A stretch of 64,000 nucleotides of DNA. Origin: UBA6544 sp038131165 (GTDB taxonomy: Bacteria > Pseudomonadota > Alphaproteobacteria > UBA8366). The stretch is taken from NCBI GenBank assembly GCA_038131165.1, contig JAYPOZ010000015.1, positions 1-64,000 on the forward strand, in the 5' to 3' direction. Of this stretch, positions 43,525 to 52,275 are shown in pieces; positions within the stretch are counted from its first letter, which is position 1; every line of letters begins with the position of its first letter. A program made the translations under genes and the position numbers. Below the pieces are notes generated by a model. It made no database searches and was not told the DNA's origin. It worked only from the letters and a program-made list of their open reading frames with translations.

Positions 43525-44988
43525 ATGACGGTTGGCGACGACAAAGACGGCCTCGCGGGCCTGCAGGCGCGCCTGGAGGAGGATTTGGCGTTCCTGCAGC
43601 TGCCGTCGCGCGCCTGGGTGACGCCGCAGGAATTCGGCGGCCGGCGCGTGCGCGACACGGTGATCGTCGGCGCCGGCATGTGCGGCCTGGCGGCGCTCGC
43701 CGCGTTGCGCCTCGCGGGGGTCGAGAACGCCATTGCCTACGACGAAGCACCGGAAGGCCGGGAAGGCCCCTGGCTCACCTATGCGCGGATGAACACCCTG
43801 CGCTCGCCGAAAGTCCTGGTCGGTCCCGCGCTCGGCTTCTCCAGCCTCACCTTCCGCGCCTGGTACACCGCGCAATACGGCGCGGCGGGATGGGAGGCGC
43901 TCGACAAGATTCCGACCGGCCAGTGGATGGACTACCTGATTTGGTACCGCAAGGCGCTGGCGCTCCCGGTGGAGAACGGCGTGGCCCTGCAAGAGATATC
44001 GCCCGCCCGCGAGGACCTGCTGGCGCTCCGCTTCGAGGGGCCGGAGGGCGGTTTCGTCGAATACGCCCGCCATCTGGTGCTGGCGACCGGCCGCGCCGGG
44101 CTCGGCGGGGTCGACGTGCCCGACTTTCTCGACGGCATCGACCGCCGCTTCTGGGCGCACAGCGCCGACGAGATCGATTTCGAAGCACTTGCGGGCAAGC
44201 GGGTCGCGGTAATCGGCGCCGGAGCGTCGGCCATGGACAACGCGGCGACGGCGCTGGAGCACGGCGCCGCCTCGGTCGACATGCTGATCCGCCGCCCGGA
44301 GATGCCGCGCATCAACAAGATGACCGGCATCGGCAGCAAGGGCGTGGTGAACGGGCTCCGTTTTCTGCCGGACGCCTGGAAATGGAAGTTCTACGAATAT
44401 GTGGCGGGCCAGCAAACGCCGCCGCCCAGAAGCTCGACCCTGCGGGTCTCGCGCCACCCGAATGCGCGCTTCTTCCTCGATTGCCCCATCAAGGCGGTGC
44501 GGGAGCGGGCGGGCGGTTTGACCGTCGAGACCAAGCAGGGGGCGTTCGCGGCGGATTTCCTGATCGCGGCGACCGGCTTCCGCAACGATTTCGCCGACCG
44601 GCCGGAATTCGCGTCCATCGCGCCGCATGTCCGCACCTGGGCCGACGGGGTCTACACGCCGGAGATGGGCGGCCCGGTCGAGAGCCTGCTGGAGGCCCCC
44701 TATCTCGGCGACGCGTTCGAATTTCTGGAAAAAAAGCCCGGCGCCTGCCCGATGCTCTCCCGCATCCATTGCTTCAACGACGCGGCGATGCTGAGCCACG
44801 GCAAGCTGTCCGGCGACATCCCCGCCGTCTCGGAAGGGGCGGAGCGGTTGATGCGCGGCATCGTCGCCGAGATTTTCGTCGCCGACCGGGCCAAGCAATA
44901 TTCCCTGCTGGAAGCCTATGCCGACCCGGAACTGCACGGCGACGAGTGGACCGACAGCACGCCGCGCAGGAATTCCGCCGCGGAATGA
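43525..44988 (+). CDS. Flavin-containing monooxygenase-like FAD/NAD(P) oxidoreductase
   Basis: 487 aa. Two Rossmann motifs: VIVGAGMCGLAALAALRLAG (FAD) near residue 50 and VAVIGAGASAMDNAAT (NADPH) mid-protein. FLIAATGFRNDFADRPE corresponds to the ATGYR/ATGF motif of FMO/BVMO. The BVMO fingerprint FxGxxxHxxxW is not clearly seen, so FMO-type N- or S-oxygenation or amine oxidation is more likely. It lies 39 nt before the double CMD protein and probably forms an operon with it. Confidence 0.8.
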   Translation: MTVGDDKDGLAGLQARLEEDLAFLQLPSRAWVTPQEFGGRRVRDTVIVGAGMCGLAALAALRLAGVENAIAYDEAPEGREGPWLTYARMNTLRSPKVLVGPALGFSSLTFRAWYTAQYGAAGWEALDKIPTGQWMDYLIWYRKALALPVENGVALQEISPAREDLLALRFEGPEGGFVEYARHLVLATGRAGLGGVDVPDFLDGIDRRFWAHSADEIDFEALAGKRVAVIGAGASAMDNAATALEHGAASVDMLIRRPEMPRINKMTGIGSKGVVNGLRFLPDAWKWKFYEYVAGQQTPPPRSSTLRVSRHPNARFFLDCPIKAVRERAGGLTVETKQGAFAADFLIAATGFRNDFADRPEFASIAPHVRTWADGVYTPEMGGPVESLLEAPYLGDAFEFLEKKPGACPMLSRIHCFNDAAMLSHGKLSGDIPAVSEGAERLMRGIVAEIFVADRAKQYSLLEAYADPELHGDEWTDSTPRRNSAAE

Positions 44989-45027
44989 GCGGCGCCCAAC
45001 AGACACCTCTCACAGATCGGGAAACAC

Positions 45028-46194
45028 ATGTCCGAACCCACCGCTTCCGCCGACCTTGAACCGGCCGACCTGCAACCCGACTGGCTCGACCGCGCCGCCG
45101 GGCTGGCGCCCGGCAACGAGATCATCGCGCTCCGCCGGGGGCGGCCGGAGTTCTTCGGCGGGGCCGAGACCTGCCGGCCCGCCGTGCTCGCGCCGAAGGA
45201 CGAGGGCGGGCTTTCGAAGGGGCTGCGCGCGGCGCTCGCCCACCGCATGGCCTGCCAGAGCGAGGATAGGGCCCTTGCCGCGCAGTACCGGGCGCTGCTG
45301 ACGGCGGCCGGACCCACGGCGGATGAGACGGCGATTGCGGACGGCGCCGAGCCCGCCGCCCTGAGCGCGCCCCTCGACGCGCTGGTCCGCCACGCGGACC
45401 TGATCACCCTCGATCCGGGTTCGGCGACTGCGGGGGATATCCAGCGCCTCGCCGCCGCGGGCTTTAGCGAGCAGCAGATCGTGGCGCTCTCGGAGCTGAT
45501 CGGCTTCCTCAACTTCGAGACCCGGGTGGCGCACGCGCTGCGGCTGATCGAGGATGCGCGGCAAAAGTCCGGCGCCGTCGCCGAGCCCAGGCCCCCAGTT
45601 GACCCGGCCCCGGCGGGCCGGGACCCGGCGTTCCGCCTCAAGCCGCTGACGTGGATTCCGCATATCACGCCCATCGAGTTCGAGGCGGCGACGCCGGAAC
45701 AGCTCGACGCCATGCAGGTCACCCCCTCCTCGGGCAAGGTCTCGCCCTATGTCCTCACCCTGGTGCACGACCCGGAGAGCTATCTCGCGCGCACGGAGCT
45801 GTTCAACGCCATCATGTACGTGCCGGACGGCTTGCGCCTCCAGGACCGCGAGCTGGGGGCGCTCGTCGCCTCGATGCACAACGGCTGCGCCTTTTGTTCG
45901 TTCATTCACGCGGGGCGGCAGTCGGGCTACGCCAAGTCGACGGCGACGATCCACGCGCTCTATACCGGTCGGGAGGACAGGCTCGGCCCCCGCGACGCCG
46001 CCATCGTCGACTTCGCCCGCCGCCTCTCGGCGACCCCGCCGACGGCCGGGCCGGAGCACCTGGCGGCGCTCTACGCGCACGGCTTCGGCAGCTTCGAGGT
46101 CATCGACCTGGTGCACGCCATCGCCATCTTCGGCTGGGCCAACCGGCTGATGCACGTGCTCGGCCATTCGGTGCCGACGGAAAGCCTGCCGTAG
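45028..46194 (+). CDS. Fused double AhpD/CMD-domain protein
   Basis: 388 aa with two carboxymuconolactone-decarboxylase-like (AhpD) domains. The second (about 230-388) carries the active CxxC as NGCAFCSFIHAGRQ with the downstream His/Glu; it resembles peroxidase-related CMD proteins. The first (about 60-180) lacks the CxxC (AHRMACQSED has a single Cys). Such domains reduce peroxides or act as small-molecule hydrolases. Paired with the FMO gene directly upstream, it may dispose of a peroxide or flavin-generated product. Confidence 0.82.
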   Translation: MSEPTASADLEPADLQPDWLDRAAGLAPGNEIIALRRGRPEFFGGAETCRPAVLAPKDEGGLSKGLRAALAHRMACQSEDRALAAQYRALLTAAGPTADETAIADGAEPAALSAPLDALVRHADLITLDPGSATAGDIQRLAAAGFSEQQIVALSELIGFLNFETRVAHALRLIEDARQKSGAVAEPRPPVDPAPAGRDPAFRLKPLTWIPHITPIEFEAATPEQLDAMQVTPSSGKVSPYVLTLVHDPESYLARTELFNAIMYVPDGLRLQDRELGALVASMHNGCAFCSFIHAGRQSGYAKSTATIHALYTGREDRLGPRDAAIVDFARRLSATPPTAGPEHLAALYAHGFGSFEVIDLVHAIAIFGWANRLMHVLGHSVPTESLP

Positions 46195-46317
46195 GGGAGG
46201 GGCGGCTCCCCGGGCAAAAGCGGATGCGGGGACGGCACGGGCCCGTTCCGTGTTGCCTCCGGCCCGGCACGAAACTATCTTGCGGGACGGCATTCACGGC
46301 GAACGCGGGAGAGCGAC

Positions 46318-46719
46318 ATGGCACCGAGCAGCGAGCAGCGCGACGCGATTTTCAAAACCTTCGGGCGCGCCTTCTTCAAGCAGGACCTCGATCTTATGTA
46401 CGAGGCGGTGACGCCCGACTTCACCTGGACCGTGCAGGACGGCGACACGGTGCACGTGCTCGACAGTCGCGATAAGATCGCCGATTTCTTCGAGCAGCGC
46501 CGCGGCAGGTACGAGGGCGTCCGCTTCGACGACGTGGTCTTTCACCACGCGCCGGAAGAGACCTTCATGACCTACCGGATGACCGGCACCGAGGTCGCGA
46601 CCGGCGCGGCCTTCGCCAGGGTCGGCGTCGAGCGTTATACCTTCCGCGACGGCAAGCTAACGGCGAAGGACGTCTACAGCCGCCCGGCGCCGGTGGCGGC
46701 GGAAAAGACGGCGGCGTGA
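46318..46719 (+). CDS. SnoaL/NTF2-like small protein
   Basis: 133 aa cystatin-like alpha+beta cone fold. Typical start QRDAIFKTFGRAFFKQDLD and the strand FTWTVQDGDTVHVLDSRDKI support a SnoaL-like isomerase/hydrolase or ketosteroid isomerase-like protein. Catalytic residues cannot be assigned by eye. It follows the CMD gene by about 120 nt, same strand, and converges with the dienelactone hydrolase gene. Confidence 0.75.
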   Translation: MAPSSEQRDAIFKTFGRAFFKQDLDLMYEAVTPDFTWTVQDGDTVHVLDSRDKIADFFEQRRGRYEGVRFDDVVFHHAPEETFMTYRMTGTEVATGAAFARVGVERYTFRDGKLTAKDVYSRPAPVAAEKTAA

Positions 46720-46740
46720 CGCCGCTCCGACCTTAAGCCT

Positions 46741-47460
46741 CTAGGCGAGCACTTCGGCGAGGAAATTTTCCATCGCCTGCCAGGACCGGCGGTCGGCGTC
46801 CGCCTGGTACATTGCCCCCATGTCCGGCGCGTTCGCCTCCGGGTTGGTGAAGGCGTGCAGCGTGTGGCCGTAGCCGTGAATCTGCCAATCGGCGCCGGCC
46901 GCCGTGAGCTCCTCGGCGAGCGCGGTGACGTCGGCGGGCGGCACCATCGGATCGGCCCAGCCATGCAGCGCCAGCACCTTGGCCTTGATCGCGGTGCCGT
47001 CCGTGTTGCCGGGTTTGTTGAACAACCCGTGAAAACTCGCCGCCCCCTGGAAGTCTTCTCCCGTGCGCGCGAGGTCCAGCACGCAGAGCCCGCCGAAGCA
47101 ATAGCCGGTCGCGGCCGTCTTGCCCGCATCGACCTCCGCCTGGTCGCGGAGTACCCGCAGGCCGGTCTTGAGGCGGTTCTGCAGCATCGCGCGGTCCTCC
47201 AGGAACGGCGTCATGAGCGCCGTGTTTTCCTCCGGGCTGCCGCCGAGCACGCCCTTGCCGTAGACGTCCATCGCGAGGGCGGCATAGCCGAGCCCCGCGA
47301 GCTTGCGCGCGGCGTCTTCCTCGAAGGGGCTGCGCCCCGCCCAGGCGTGCACGATCAGGACGCCCGGACGCGGGCCGGAGACCGCATCGTCCCAGGCGAA
47401 ATACCCCTCTAGCGCGGCGCCGTTATCGGCGTAATCGATGGTTCTTGTCCGGATGGCCAT
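46741..47460 (-). CDS. Dienelactone hydrolase family protein
   Basis: 239 aa alpha/beta hydrolase. Nucleophile Cys in GYCFGGLCVLDLA, the DLH signature (Cys in place of Ser); acid in HGWADPMVPP; His in GYGHTLHAFTN. Cytosolic. AAGGAGG precedes ATG 47460. Dienelactone hydrolases act in aromatic ring cleavage pathways or as general esterases. It lies 106 nt downstream of the SDR gene, same strand. Confidence 0.92.
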   Translation of the reverse strand: MAIRTRTIDYADNGAALEGYFAWDDAVSGPRPGVLIVHAWAGRSPFEEDAARKLAGLGYAALAMDVYGKGVLGGSPEENTALMTPFLEDRAMLQNRLKTGLRVLRDQAEVDAGKTAATGYCFGGLCVLDLARTGEDFQGAASFHGLFNKPGNTDGTAIKAKVLALHGWADPMVPPADVTALAEELTAAGADWQIHGYGHTLHAFTNPEANAPDMGAMYQADADRRSWQAMENFLAEVLA

Positions 47461-47566
47461 GGGTTTCCTCCTTCGGTGTCTCAACGGAACTGGGATCGAT
47501 CAACTAATGTAGACGCGCCGCCGGTAAGGCAATGCGGGGGACCTATGCAAAGGCGGACCGGGGGGC

Positions 47567-48322
47567 TCACGACCGCCCGCCGTCGACGGAGAGAATCTGA
47601 CCGGTGATCCAGCCCGCTTCGTCGCTGGCGAGGAACAGGATCGCCGCCGCGATATCCTCCGCGCTGCCGAGCCGCTTGGTGTGGAGACCGTCGACGAGGC
47701 GCTGCTGGCCCGCCGCTCCGTAGACCTCCCATTGCCGCACGCTCGCCGGATTGGAGAGCACGAACCCCGGCGCCACGGCGTTCACCGTGACCCCGGCCGG
47801 GCCGAATTCCCAGGAGAGCTGCTTGGTGAGGCCAACCAGCGCGTGTTTGGCGGCGGTATAGGCCTGGATGCCGGTGCGGCTCGGGCGCAACCCGGCCCCC
47901 GACGCGACGAAGACCATCCGTCCCCGGCCGCGCGCCGTCATCGACGGGCCGAGCGCCTGCGCGAGCCAGAAGGCGGCGTCGACATTGGCGGCGAAGACCG
48001 CGCGCCAGTCCTCTTCCGTGACCTCGGCGATCGGCCGCCCGACCTGCCCGCGCACGCCGCCCGCCGCGCTGGCCAGGATGTCGACCGGCCCGTATTCGGC
48101 CTCGATGTCGCGGAGACACGCCGCGACCGCCGCCCGCTCGCCGAGGTCGACGGCGCTGTGGCCGGCCCCGATTTCGGCCGCCGCCGCGGCGATCCCCACC
48201 GCGTCGATATCGAGGAGATGCACCCGCGCCCCCGCCGCCTTGAAGCGTGCTGCCGTCGCCCGCCCGATCCCCTGCGCCGCCCCCGTCACCAGGACAAGCC
48301 GGCCGTCGAATGCGATGTTCAT
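47567..48322 (-). CDS. SDR family oxidoreductase
   Basis: 251 aa classical SDR. Cofactor loop VTGAAQGIGRATAARF; Asp in LLDIDAVG suggests NAD; ASAAGG is the NNAG equivalent; catalytic Ser in VASGAGLRPS and Tyr-Lys in YTAAKHAL. C-terminal GQILSVDGG is standard. Reaction: oxidation/reduction of a hydroxyl group on an unknown substrate. Next to the dienelactone hydrolase on the same strand. Confidence 0.92.
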   Translation of the reverse strand: MNIAFDGRLVLVTGAAQGIGRATAARFKAAGARVHLLDIDAVGIAAAAAEIGAGHSAVDLGERAAVAACLRDIEAEYGPVDILASAAGGVRGQVGRPIAEVTEEDWRAVFAANVDAAFWLAQALGPSMTARGRGRMVFVASGAGLRPSRTGIQAYTAAKHALVGLTKQLSWEFGPAGVTVNAVAPGFVLSNPASVRQWEVYGAAGQQRLVDGLHTKRLGSAEDIAAAILFLASDEAGWITGQILSVDGGRS

Positions 48323-48388
48323 TTGGTGGGTGCCTCCTTGCCGTCATGCTGCAGGTAAATCCGGGGACAGGTTGAGCTGGCCCCGCCG

Positions 48389-48688
48389 TTATCGATCGGA
48401 GAGTTGTGCCGGAACGTCCATGCTCGCATGCAGAACCCGGACAATGAGAACGCCTTCATCCTCGATCAGAAAGACAATTAGGTGTCTTTCGTGGCGCAGT
48501 ATTCGAACCGGCGGCGTCAATTCCCTGCGTTCCGCCGCGAGAAACGGGTTTTGGGCGATAGTCTCGAATTGCGCTTCGAGTCCGGAAAGATATTTGCGCC
48601 GCTGCACGGCGCCCCATTCCCGCTGGGTATAAAGACCGATCTCCCGAATATCCTTTTGCGCCGCCTTGCTGACCCGGTAGTCAGCCAT
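48389..48688 (-). CDS. parE: ParE/RelE-family toxin
   Basis: 99 aa. MADYRVSKAAQKDIREIGLYT is the ParE N-terminal strand-helix, followed by WGAVQRRKYLSGL, and the C-terminal strand RHERHLIVFLIEDEGVLIVRVLH is characteristic of the RelE/ParE fold. ParE toxins poison DNA gyrase. Start ATG 48688 overlaps the last 8 nt of the antitoxin gene, so antitoxin is made first. Expected to be neutralised by the adjacent ParD. Confidence 0.9.
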   Translation of the reverse strand: MADYRVSKAAQKDIREIGLYTQREWGAVQRRKYLSGLEAQFETIAQNPFLAAERRELTPPVRILRHERHLIVFLIEDEGVLIVRVLHASMDVPAQLSDR

Positions 48689-48920
48689 CCTGCGTATCGA
48701 GTTCCGCCTGAAGATCGGCCATGCTGAACCCTTCGGCGATGCCGCTGTCGATACCTTCGGTGATGGCGTTTTGCAGCCGGGTGAGACCGGCCACCCGTTC
48801 CTGATCACGCCGGATCAGATCGCGGACATAGTCGCTGGCATTGCTGTACCGTCCGGTGCGCGTCTGCGCTTCCACCCAGTGCTTCATGGGGTCGGGCAGG
48901 GAAACATTCATGGTCGCCAT
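48681..48920 (-). CDS. parD: ParD-family antitoxin
   Basis: 79 aa. N-terminal ribbon-helix-helix (MATMNVSLPDPMKHWVEAQT then YSNASDYVRDLIRRD) for DNA binding; C-terminal half (LQNAITEGIDSGIAEGFSM) is the toxin-binding helix. GGAGGA is the ribosome site. Likely autorepresses through the perfect palindrome at 48948-48972, just upstream of its start. Confidence 0.92.
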   Translation of the reverse strand: MATMNVSLPDPMKHWVEAQTRTGRYSNASDYVRDLIRRDQERVAGLTRLQNAITEGIDSGIAEGFSMADLQAELDTQDG

Positions 48921-48947
48921 ATCGTCCTCCTGCATTAGACGATGACA

Positions 48948-48972
48948 CAAATTGACAAAGTTTGTCAATTTG
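48948..48972. promoter_or_regulatory. ParD operator: perfect 25-bp palindrome
   Basis: CAAATTGACAAA and TTTGTCAATTTG are exact reverse complements with a single central G. It sits 27 nt upstream of parD in the minus orientation, the position expected for an RHH autoregulatory operator, and probably overlaps the promoter. TTGACA lies within it and could be a -35 hexamer (TTGACA at 48952-48957 on the plus strand, and its copy on the minus strand). Confidence 0.75.
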
Positions 48973-49318
48973 GCGGATGCCCTTGGTTTCGAATTCCAAC
49001 TTTCGAGGATTCGAGTCAGGTCACCTGATACAGATAAAGTATCTAGCCTTTATTGAAGTGAGGCCTCCCGAGTTTCGTCCGATCACCAGCGCACAGTTTA
49101 CGCGCTCAGCGGCGTCATAGGTATGCGTTTCAAGTATAAAACAACTAATTGTCCAGCAGCATTAGCAAGAACAGGGATGACAAAATTCGATCCTAATAAT
49201 TCATCGAAAAGGCAAAAGGACTTGGCGCAGACGAAAGCGGCGAGGCGTTCGAGCGCGTTCTAACAAAGATCAGCCCAGATAGAGTCCAATCAACAGCGGA
49301 CAAGAGCAGTTAGCTCTA
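48973..49318. other. Lower-GC gene-free region
   Basis: 346 nt with noticeably lower GC than the rest of the window. Short ORFs only; none resembles a protein I know. Together with the next section it looks like acquired or decayed DNA. Confidence 0.4.
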
Positions 49319-49600
49319 CTACCATTGCCGTCGCCGATGCAGATTGAACCAACTCATGTCAGCAGCTTCAACAGGACGACTCGGCGCAATGGGTTTGGGT
49401 GGCGCCGTATATTCGACCGCTTCCTTGCCTGTTGTTACCAACTGGAGATTGCGAGTAAAAACGCGCACATCACCGAAATAGTTTGGATAAGCGTCTCTTA
49501 AGTCTTCCAGTTTGTCAGCCTCTATCAAAACTGTATCCCGAATCGGATGGCCTGCCGAAACATCAGCCAACTCTTTTGACCTGCTTCGCGCTGTATGCAA
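49319..49600 (-). pseudogene. Probable C-terminal remnant of a RelA/SpoT-domain protein
   Basis: 93 codons. The stretch SKELADVSAGHPIRDTVLIEADKLEDLRDAYPNYFGDVRVF resembles the C-terminal end of stand-alone RelA/SpoT nucleotidyltransferase-domain proteins (PNYFGDV motif). The catalytic domain is absent, a frame shift to the neighbouring frame lies near 49563-49600, and the preceding ATG-less region contains an in-frame stop. I therefore call a degraded fragment. This is resemblance from memory, not an alignment. Confidence 0.35.
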
Positions 49601-49915
49601 GTTCCGGAAAATCGGACACGTCGAAATTCAGTTCACAATTTGCCACACGTGAAACGGCTTTACGGGTACCAGACGTCTGCCAATAAATGCTACCGCTTCT
49701 TGAATAGCTTATGCATTGATTAGGCGAAAAAATGCATCGTGGGTGTGCTTCGTGGGTGCAGTTTACACAATAGCGCCCCAATTTGGTCCTCGCCGGGGAC
49801 TTCCTGTCGATTTCGCGTAGGAGTTTAAGAGCGGTCTCATACTAGTATGAATATAGACATTTTGTCTCGATTGTGATGCACTCCTGGCCCCCTGAACCAG
49901 CCGGGAGCCCCCGTC
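49601..49915. other. Gene-free region before the HGG-motif gene
   Basis: 315 nt, left part still AT-richer, with an out-of-frame open stretch (49563-49781, minus) that may belong to the RelA/SpoT-like remnant. Nothing else is recognisable. Confidence 0.35.
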
Positions 49916-50635
49916 ATGCCCCGCATACGCTCGCCCCGTCGCCCTCGGCCGCGCCGCCCGAACCGGCGCGGCAAGAGCTTGCACCCCCGCACCACCGCCC
50001 CGATGCGCGCCGCCCCCCGCTGCGGGGCGAAGACGCGGGCGGGGCCGCCCTGCCGGGCCCCTTGCGTGCGGGGCAAAGGCCGCTGCCGGATGCATGGGGG
50101 CGCGGCGGGCTCCGGCGCGCCGGCGGGCAACCGCAACGCCTATCGCCACGGGTTCTATGCGGCGGCGGAGCGGGCGCGCTGGCGGCGGCTCCGGCTGTTC
50201 GCCGCCGAATGCGAGGGGCTGCTGCGCGTGCTGGACGAGGGCGGCGGCGACGGCCTGGCGGCGGCCTATGTCGCGGCCCTATTGGGCGGCCCGGAAAGGG
50301 GCCCGGAAGACGGCCCGGAAGACGGCGAGGGCGGTAGATTATTACCGCATTCATACGGCGCATGGGGTCGACCCGCGAAAAACCATAAGGGGGTTACAGA
50401 GCGTCTCTCTAAGGCGGAGCGAGGGCTGGATCCCCGACGGCGCGGGGATGACGGCGGCGGAGAGCGCGGCCAGCCGAGCCGGGCAGAGGGATGCGCGACG
50501 CCGGATCCCTGCGGCCCCGATGCGGCCTCCCGGTCCGGGCGCGTATTGCCACGCTCCGCCCGTCCGCCTACTTTCCTCGCAACTCAAATAACACCCACAA
50601 AAATCGGAGGGCACGCGCGTGTCGGAACAGGGTAA
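49916..50635 (+). CDS. HGG-motif protein (phage-associated family)
   Basis: 239 codons. The conserved part is CGAKTRAGPPCRAPCVRGKG to RCRMHGGAAGSGAPAGNRNAYRHG (about residues 35-80), the HGG family often found near prophages and mobile elements. Start is uncertain (49916 or 50003). From about residue 125 on, the translation reads through an inserted repeat (GLDPRRRGDD), so the native C terminus probably ended there and the frame runs on by chance; it overlaps the next start by 17 nt. Function unknown. Confidence 0.5.
   Translation: MPRIRSPRRPRPRRPNRRGKSLHPRTTAPMRAAPRCGAKTRAGPPCRAPCVRGKGRCRMHGGAAGSGAPAGNRNAYRHGFYAAAERARWRRLRLFAAECEGLLRVLDEGGGDGLAAAYVAALLGGPERGPEDGPEDGEGGRLLPHSYGAWGRPAKNHKGVTERLSKAERGLDPRRRGDDGGGERGQPSRAEGCATPDPCGPDAASRSGRVLPRSARPPTFLATQITPTKIGGHARVGTG
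50428..50451. repeat. REP-like palindrome
   Basis: ATCCCCG (50430-50436) pairs with CGGGGAT (50443-50449) around a 6-nt loop. The GGATCCCCGxxxxxCGGGGATGACG core is a widespread intergenic repeat in proteobacteria. It lies inside the unused C-terminal part of the HGG frame and upstream of the next gene. Confidence 0.6.
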
Positions 50636-51698
50636 CGAGAAGAAATTCGGAATTTCGGTCATCCCCGGCGACGGGATCGGCAACGAGGTGGTGCCGGAAG
50701 GGCTGCGCGTGCTGGAGGCGGTCGGCAAGAAGTTCGGCTTCGACTACGGTTTCGAGCATTACGACTGGAACTGCGAGCGCTACGCCAAGACCGGCGCGAT
50801 GATGCCGGAGGACGGCTTGGAGCAATTGCGCGGCTGCGATTCGATCTTTTTGGGCGCGGTCGGCTTTCCCGGCGTGCCGGATCACATCTCGCTCTGGGGA
50901 CTGCTGATCCCGATCCGCCGCGAGTTCCAGCAATACGTCAACCTGCGCCCGGTGCGCCTGCTCCCCGGCATCACGCCGCCGGTGCACGGCTACGAGACCG
51001 GCGACATCGACATGTACGTGGTGCGCGAGAACAACGAGGGCGAATACTCCAACATCGGCGGGCGCATGTACGAGGGCACGGATCTCGAAATGTGCATGCA
51101 GGAGAACATCTTCACCAAGCGCGGCTGCGAGCGGATCATGCGCTACGCCTTCGATCTGGCGCAGAGCCGGCCGAAGAAGCACCTGACCTCGGCCACCAAG
51201 TCGAACGGCATCTCGCACACCATGCCCTATTGGGACGAGAAATTCGCCGCCGTCGGCAAGGAATACCCCGACGTCAAGACCGACCAGTACCACATCGACA
51301 TCCTGACCGCCCATTTCGTCCAGCACCCGGACTGGTTCGACGTGGTGGTGGGCAGCAACCTGTTCGGCGACATCCTCTCCGATCTCGGCCCCGCCGTGAC
51401 CGGCACCATCGCCGTGGCGCCGGGCGCCAACATCAATCCGGAAAAGGACTTCCCCTCCATGTTCGAGCCGGTGCACGGCTCCGCCCCGGATATCGCGGGC
51501 AAGGGCATCGCCAACCCGATCGGCCAGATCTGGTCCGGCGCGATGATGCTGGAGCATCTGGGCGAACAGGCGGCGGCCGACGCCATCGTCAAGGCGATCG
51601 AGACGGTGCTCTCCGACAAGAACGCGCCGCTCACCCCCGACATGGGCGGCAAGGCGACGACCCAGGACCTCGGCAAGGCGATCGCCGATGCGGTCTGA
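50619..51698 (+). CDS. Isopropylmalate/isocitrate/tartrate dehydrogenase family protein
   Basis: 359 aa beta-decarboxylating dehydrogenase. NAD-binding VIPGDGIGNEVVPEG at N terminus; VVRENNEGEYSNIGG is the substrate loop that in this form points to tartrate/D-malate dehydrogenase; FEPVHGSAPDIAGKGIANPIG is the conserved NAD(P) segment. GTG 50619 has CGGAGG 9 nt upstream. No leucine-pathway neighbours, so tartrate or D-malate catabolism is more likely than leuB. Precedes a MaoC gene by 92 nt. Confidence 0.9.
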   Translation: MSEQGNEKKFGISVIPGDGIGNEVVPEGLRVLEAVGKKFGFDYGFEHYDWNCERYAKTGAMMPEDGLEQLRGCDSIFLGAVGFPGVPDHISLWGLLIPIRREFQQYVNLRPVRLLPGITPPVHGYETGDIDMYVVRENNEGEYSNIGGRMYEGTDLEMCMQENIFTKRGCERIMRYAFDLAQSRPKKHLTSATKSNGISHTMPYWDEKFAAVGKEYPDVKTDQYHIDILTAHFVQHPDWFDVVVGSNLFGDILSDLGPAVTGTIAVAPGANINPEKDFPSMFEPVHGSAPDIAGKGIANPIGQIWSGAMMLEHLGEQAAADAIVKAIETVLSDKNAPLTPDMGGKATTQDLGKAIADAV

Positions 51699-51790
51699 GG
51701 GAGCCGCCCCGCTTTACCGCCTCCCGGAGATGCAGCGCGTTCTCCGGGCGGCGGAACCGAGATGACCGAGCGAGGGGAGAGATAGGAACG

Positions 51791-52243
51791 ATGCACGCAC
51801 GCTACTTTGAGGGATTCACCGTCGGCGAGACGTTCGAGACGCGGGCCGTGACGCTCACGGAGGGGCAGATGGTCGGGTTCTCGATGGCCTACGATCCGCA
51901 GCCGATCCACACCGACCGGGAAGCCTCGAAGCGGGGCATCCACGGCGACATGATCTCGAGCGGGTTGCAGACCCTGGGGCTCGCCAACCGGTTGTGGATC
52001 GAGCTCGGCTTGATGGGGGAGAACAATCTCGGCGGGCCGGGGCTCGACGAGGTGCGCTGGCCGCGTCCGGTCTTCGCCGGCGATACCCTGCGCACGGTGG
52101 TCGAGGTGCTGGAGGCGCGGGCGTCGCGCTCGAAGCCGGACCGCGGCATCGTTACCTTCGGCTTCACCAGCTACAACCAGCGCGACGAGGTGGTAATGAC
52201 CTATAAATGCGTCGACATGCTGCGCCGCGATCCGGCGGCCTAG
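51791..52243 (+). CDS. MaoC-family dehydratase
   Basis: 150 aa single hotdog hydratase. Motif FSMAYDPQPIHTDREASKRG with Asp-Pro and His marks the hydratase-2 site; PRPVFAGDTLRT follows. Adds water across an enoyl-CoA. AGGAACG precedes ATG 51791. It may share an operon with the tartrate dehydrogenase-like gene. Confidence 0.9.
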   Translation: MHARYFEGFTVGETFETRAVTLTEGQMVGFSMAYDPQPIHTDREASKRGIHGDMISSGLQTLGLANRLWIELGLMGENNLGGPGLDEVRWPRPVFAGDTLRTVVEVLEARASRSKPDRGIVTFGFTSYNQRDEVVMTYKCVDMLRRDPAA

Positions 52244-52275
52244 CCGGGCGGGCTGCGGGCATGAGGGACGCCGCG

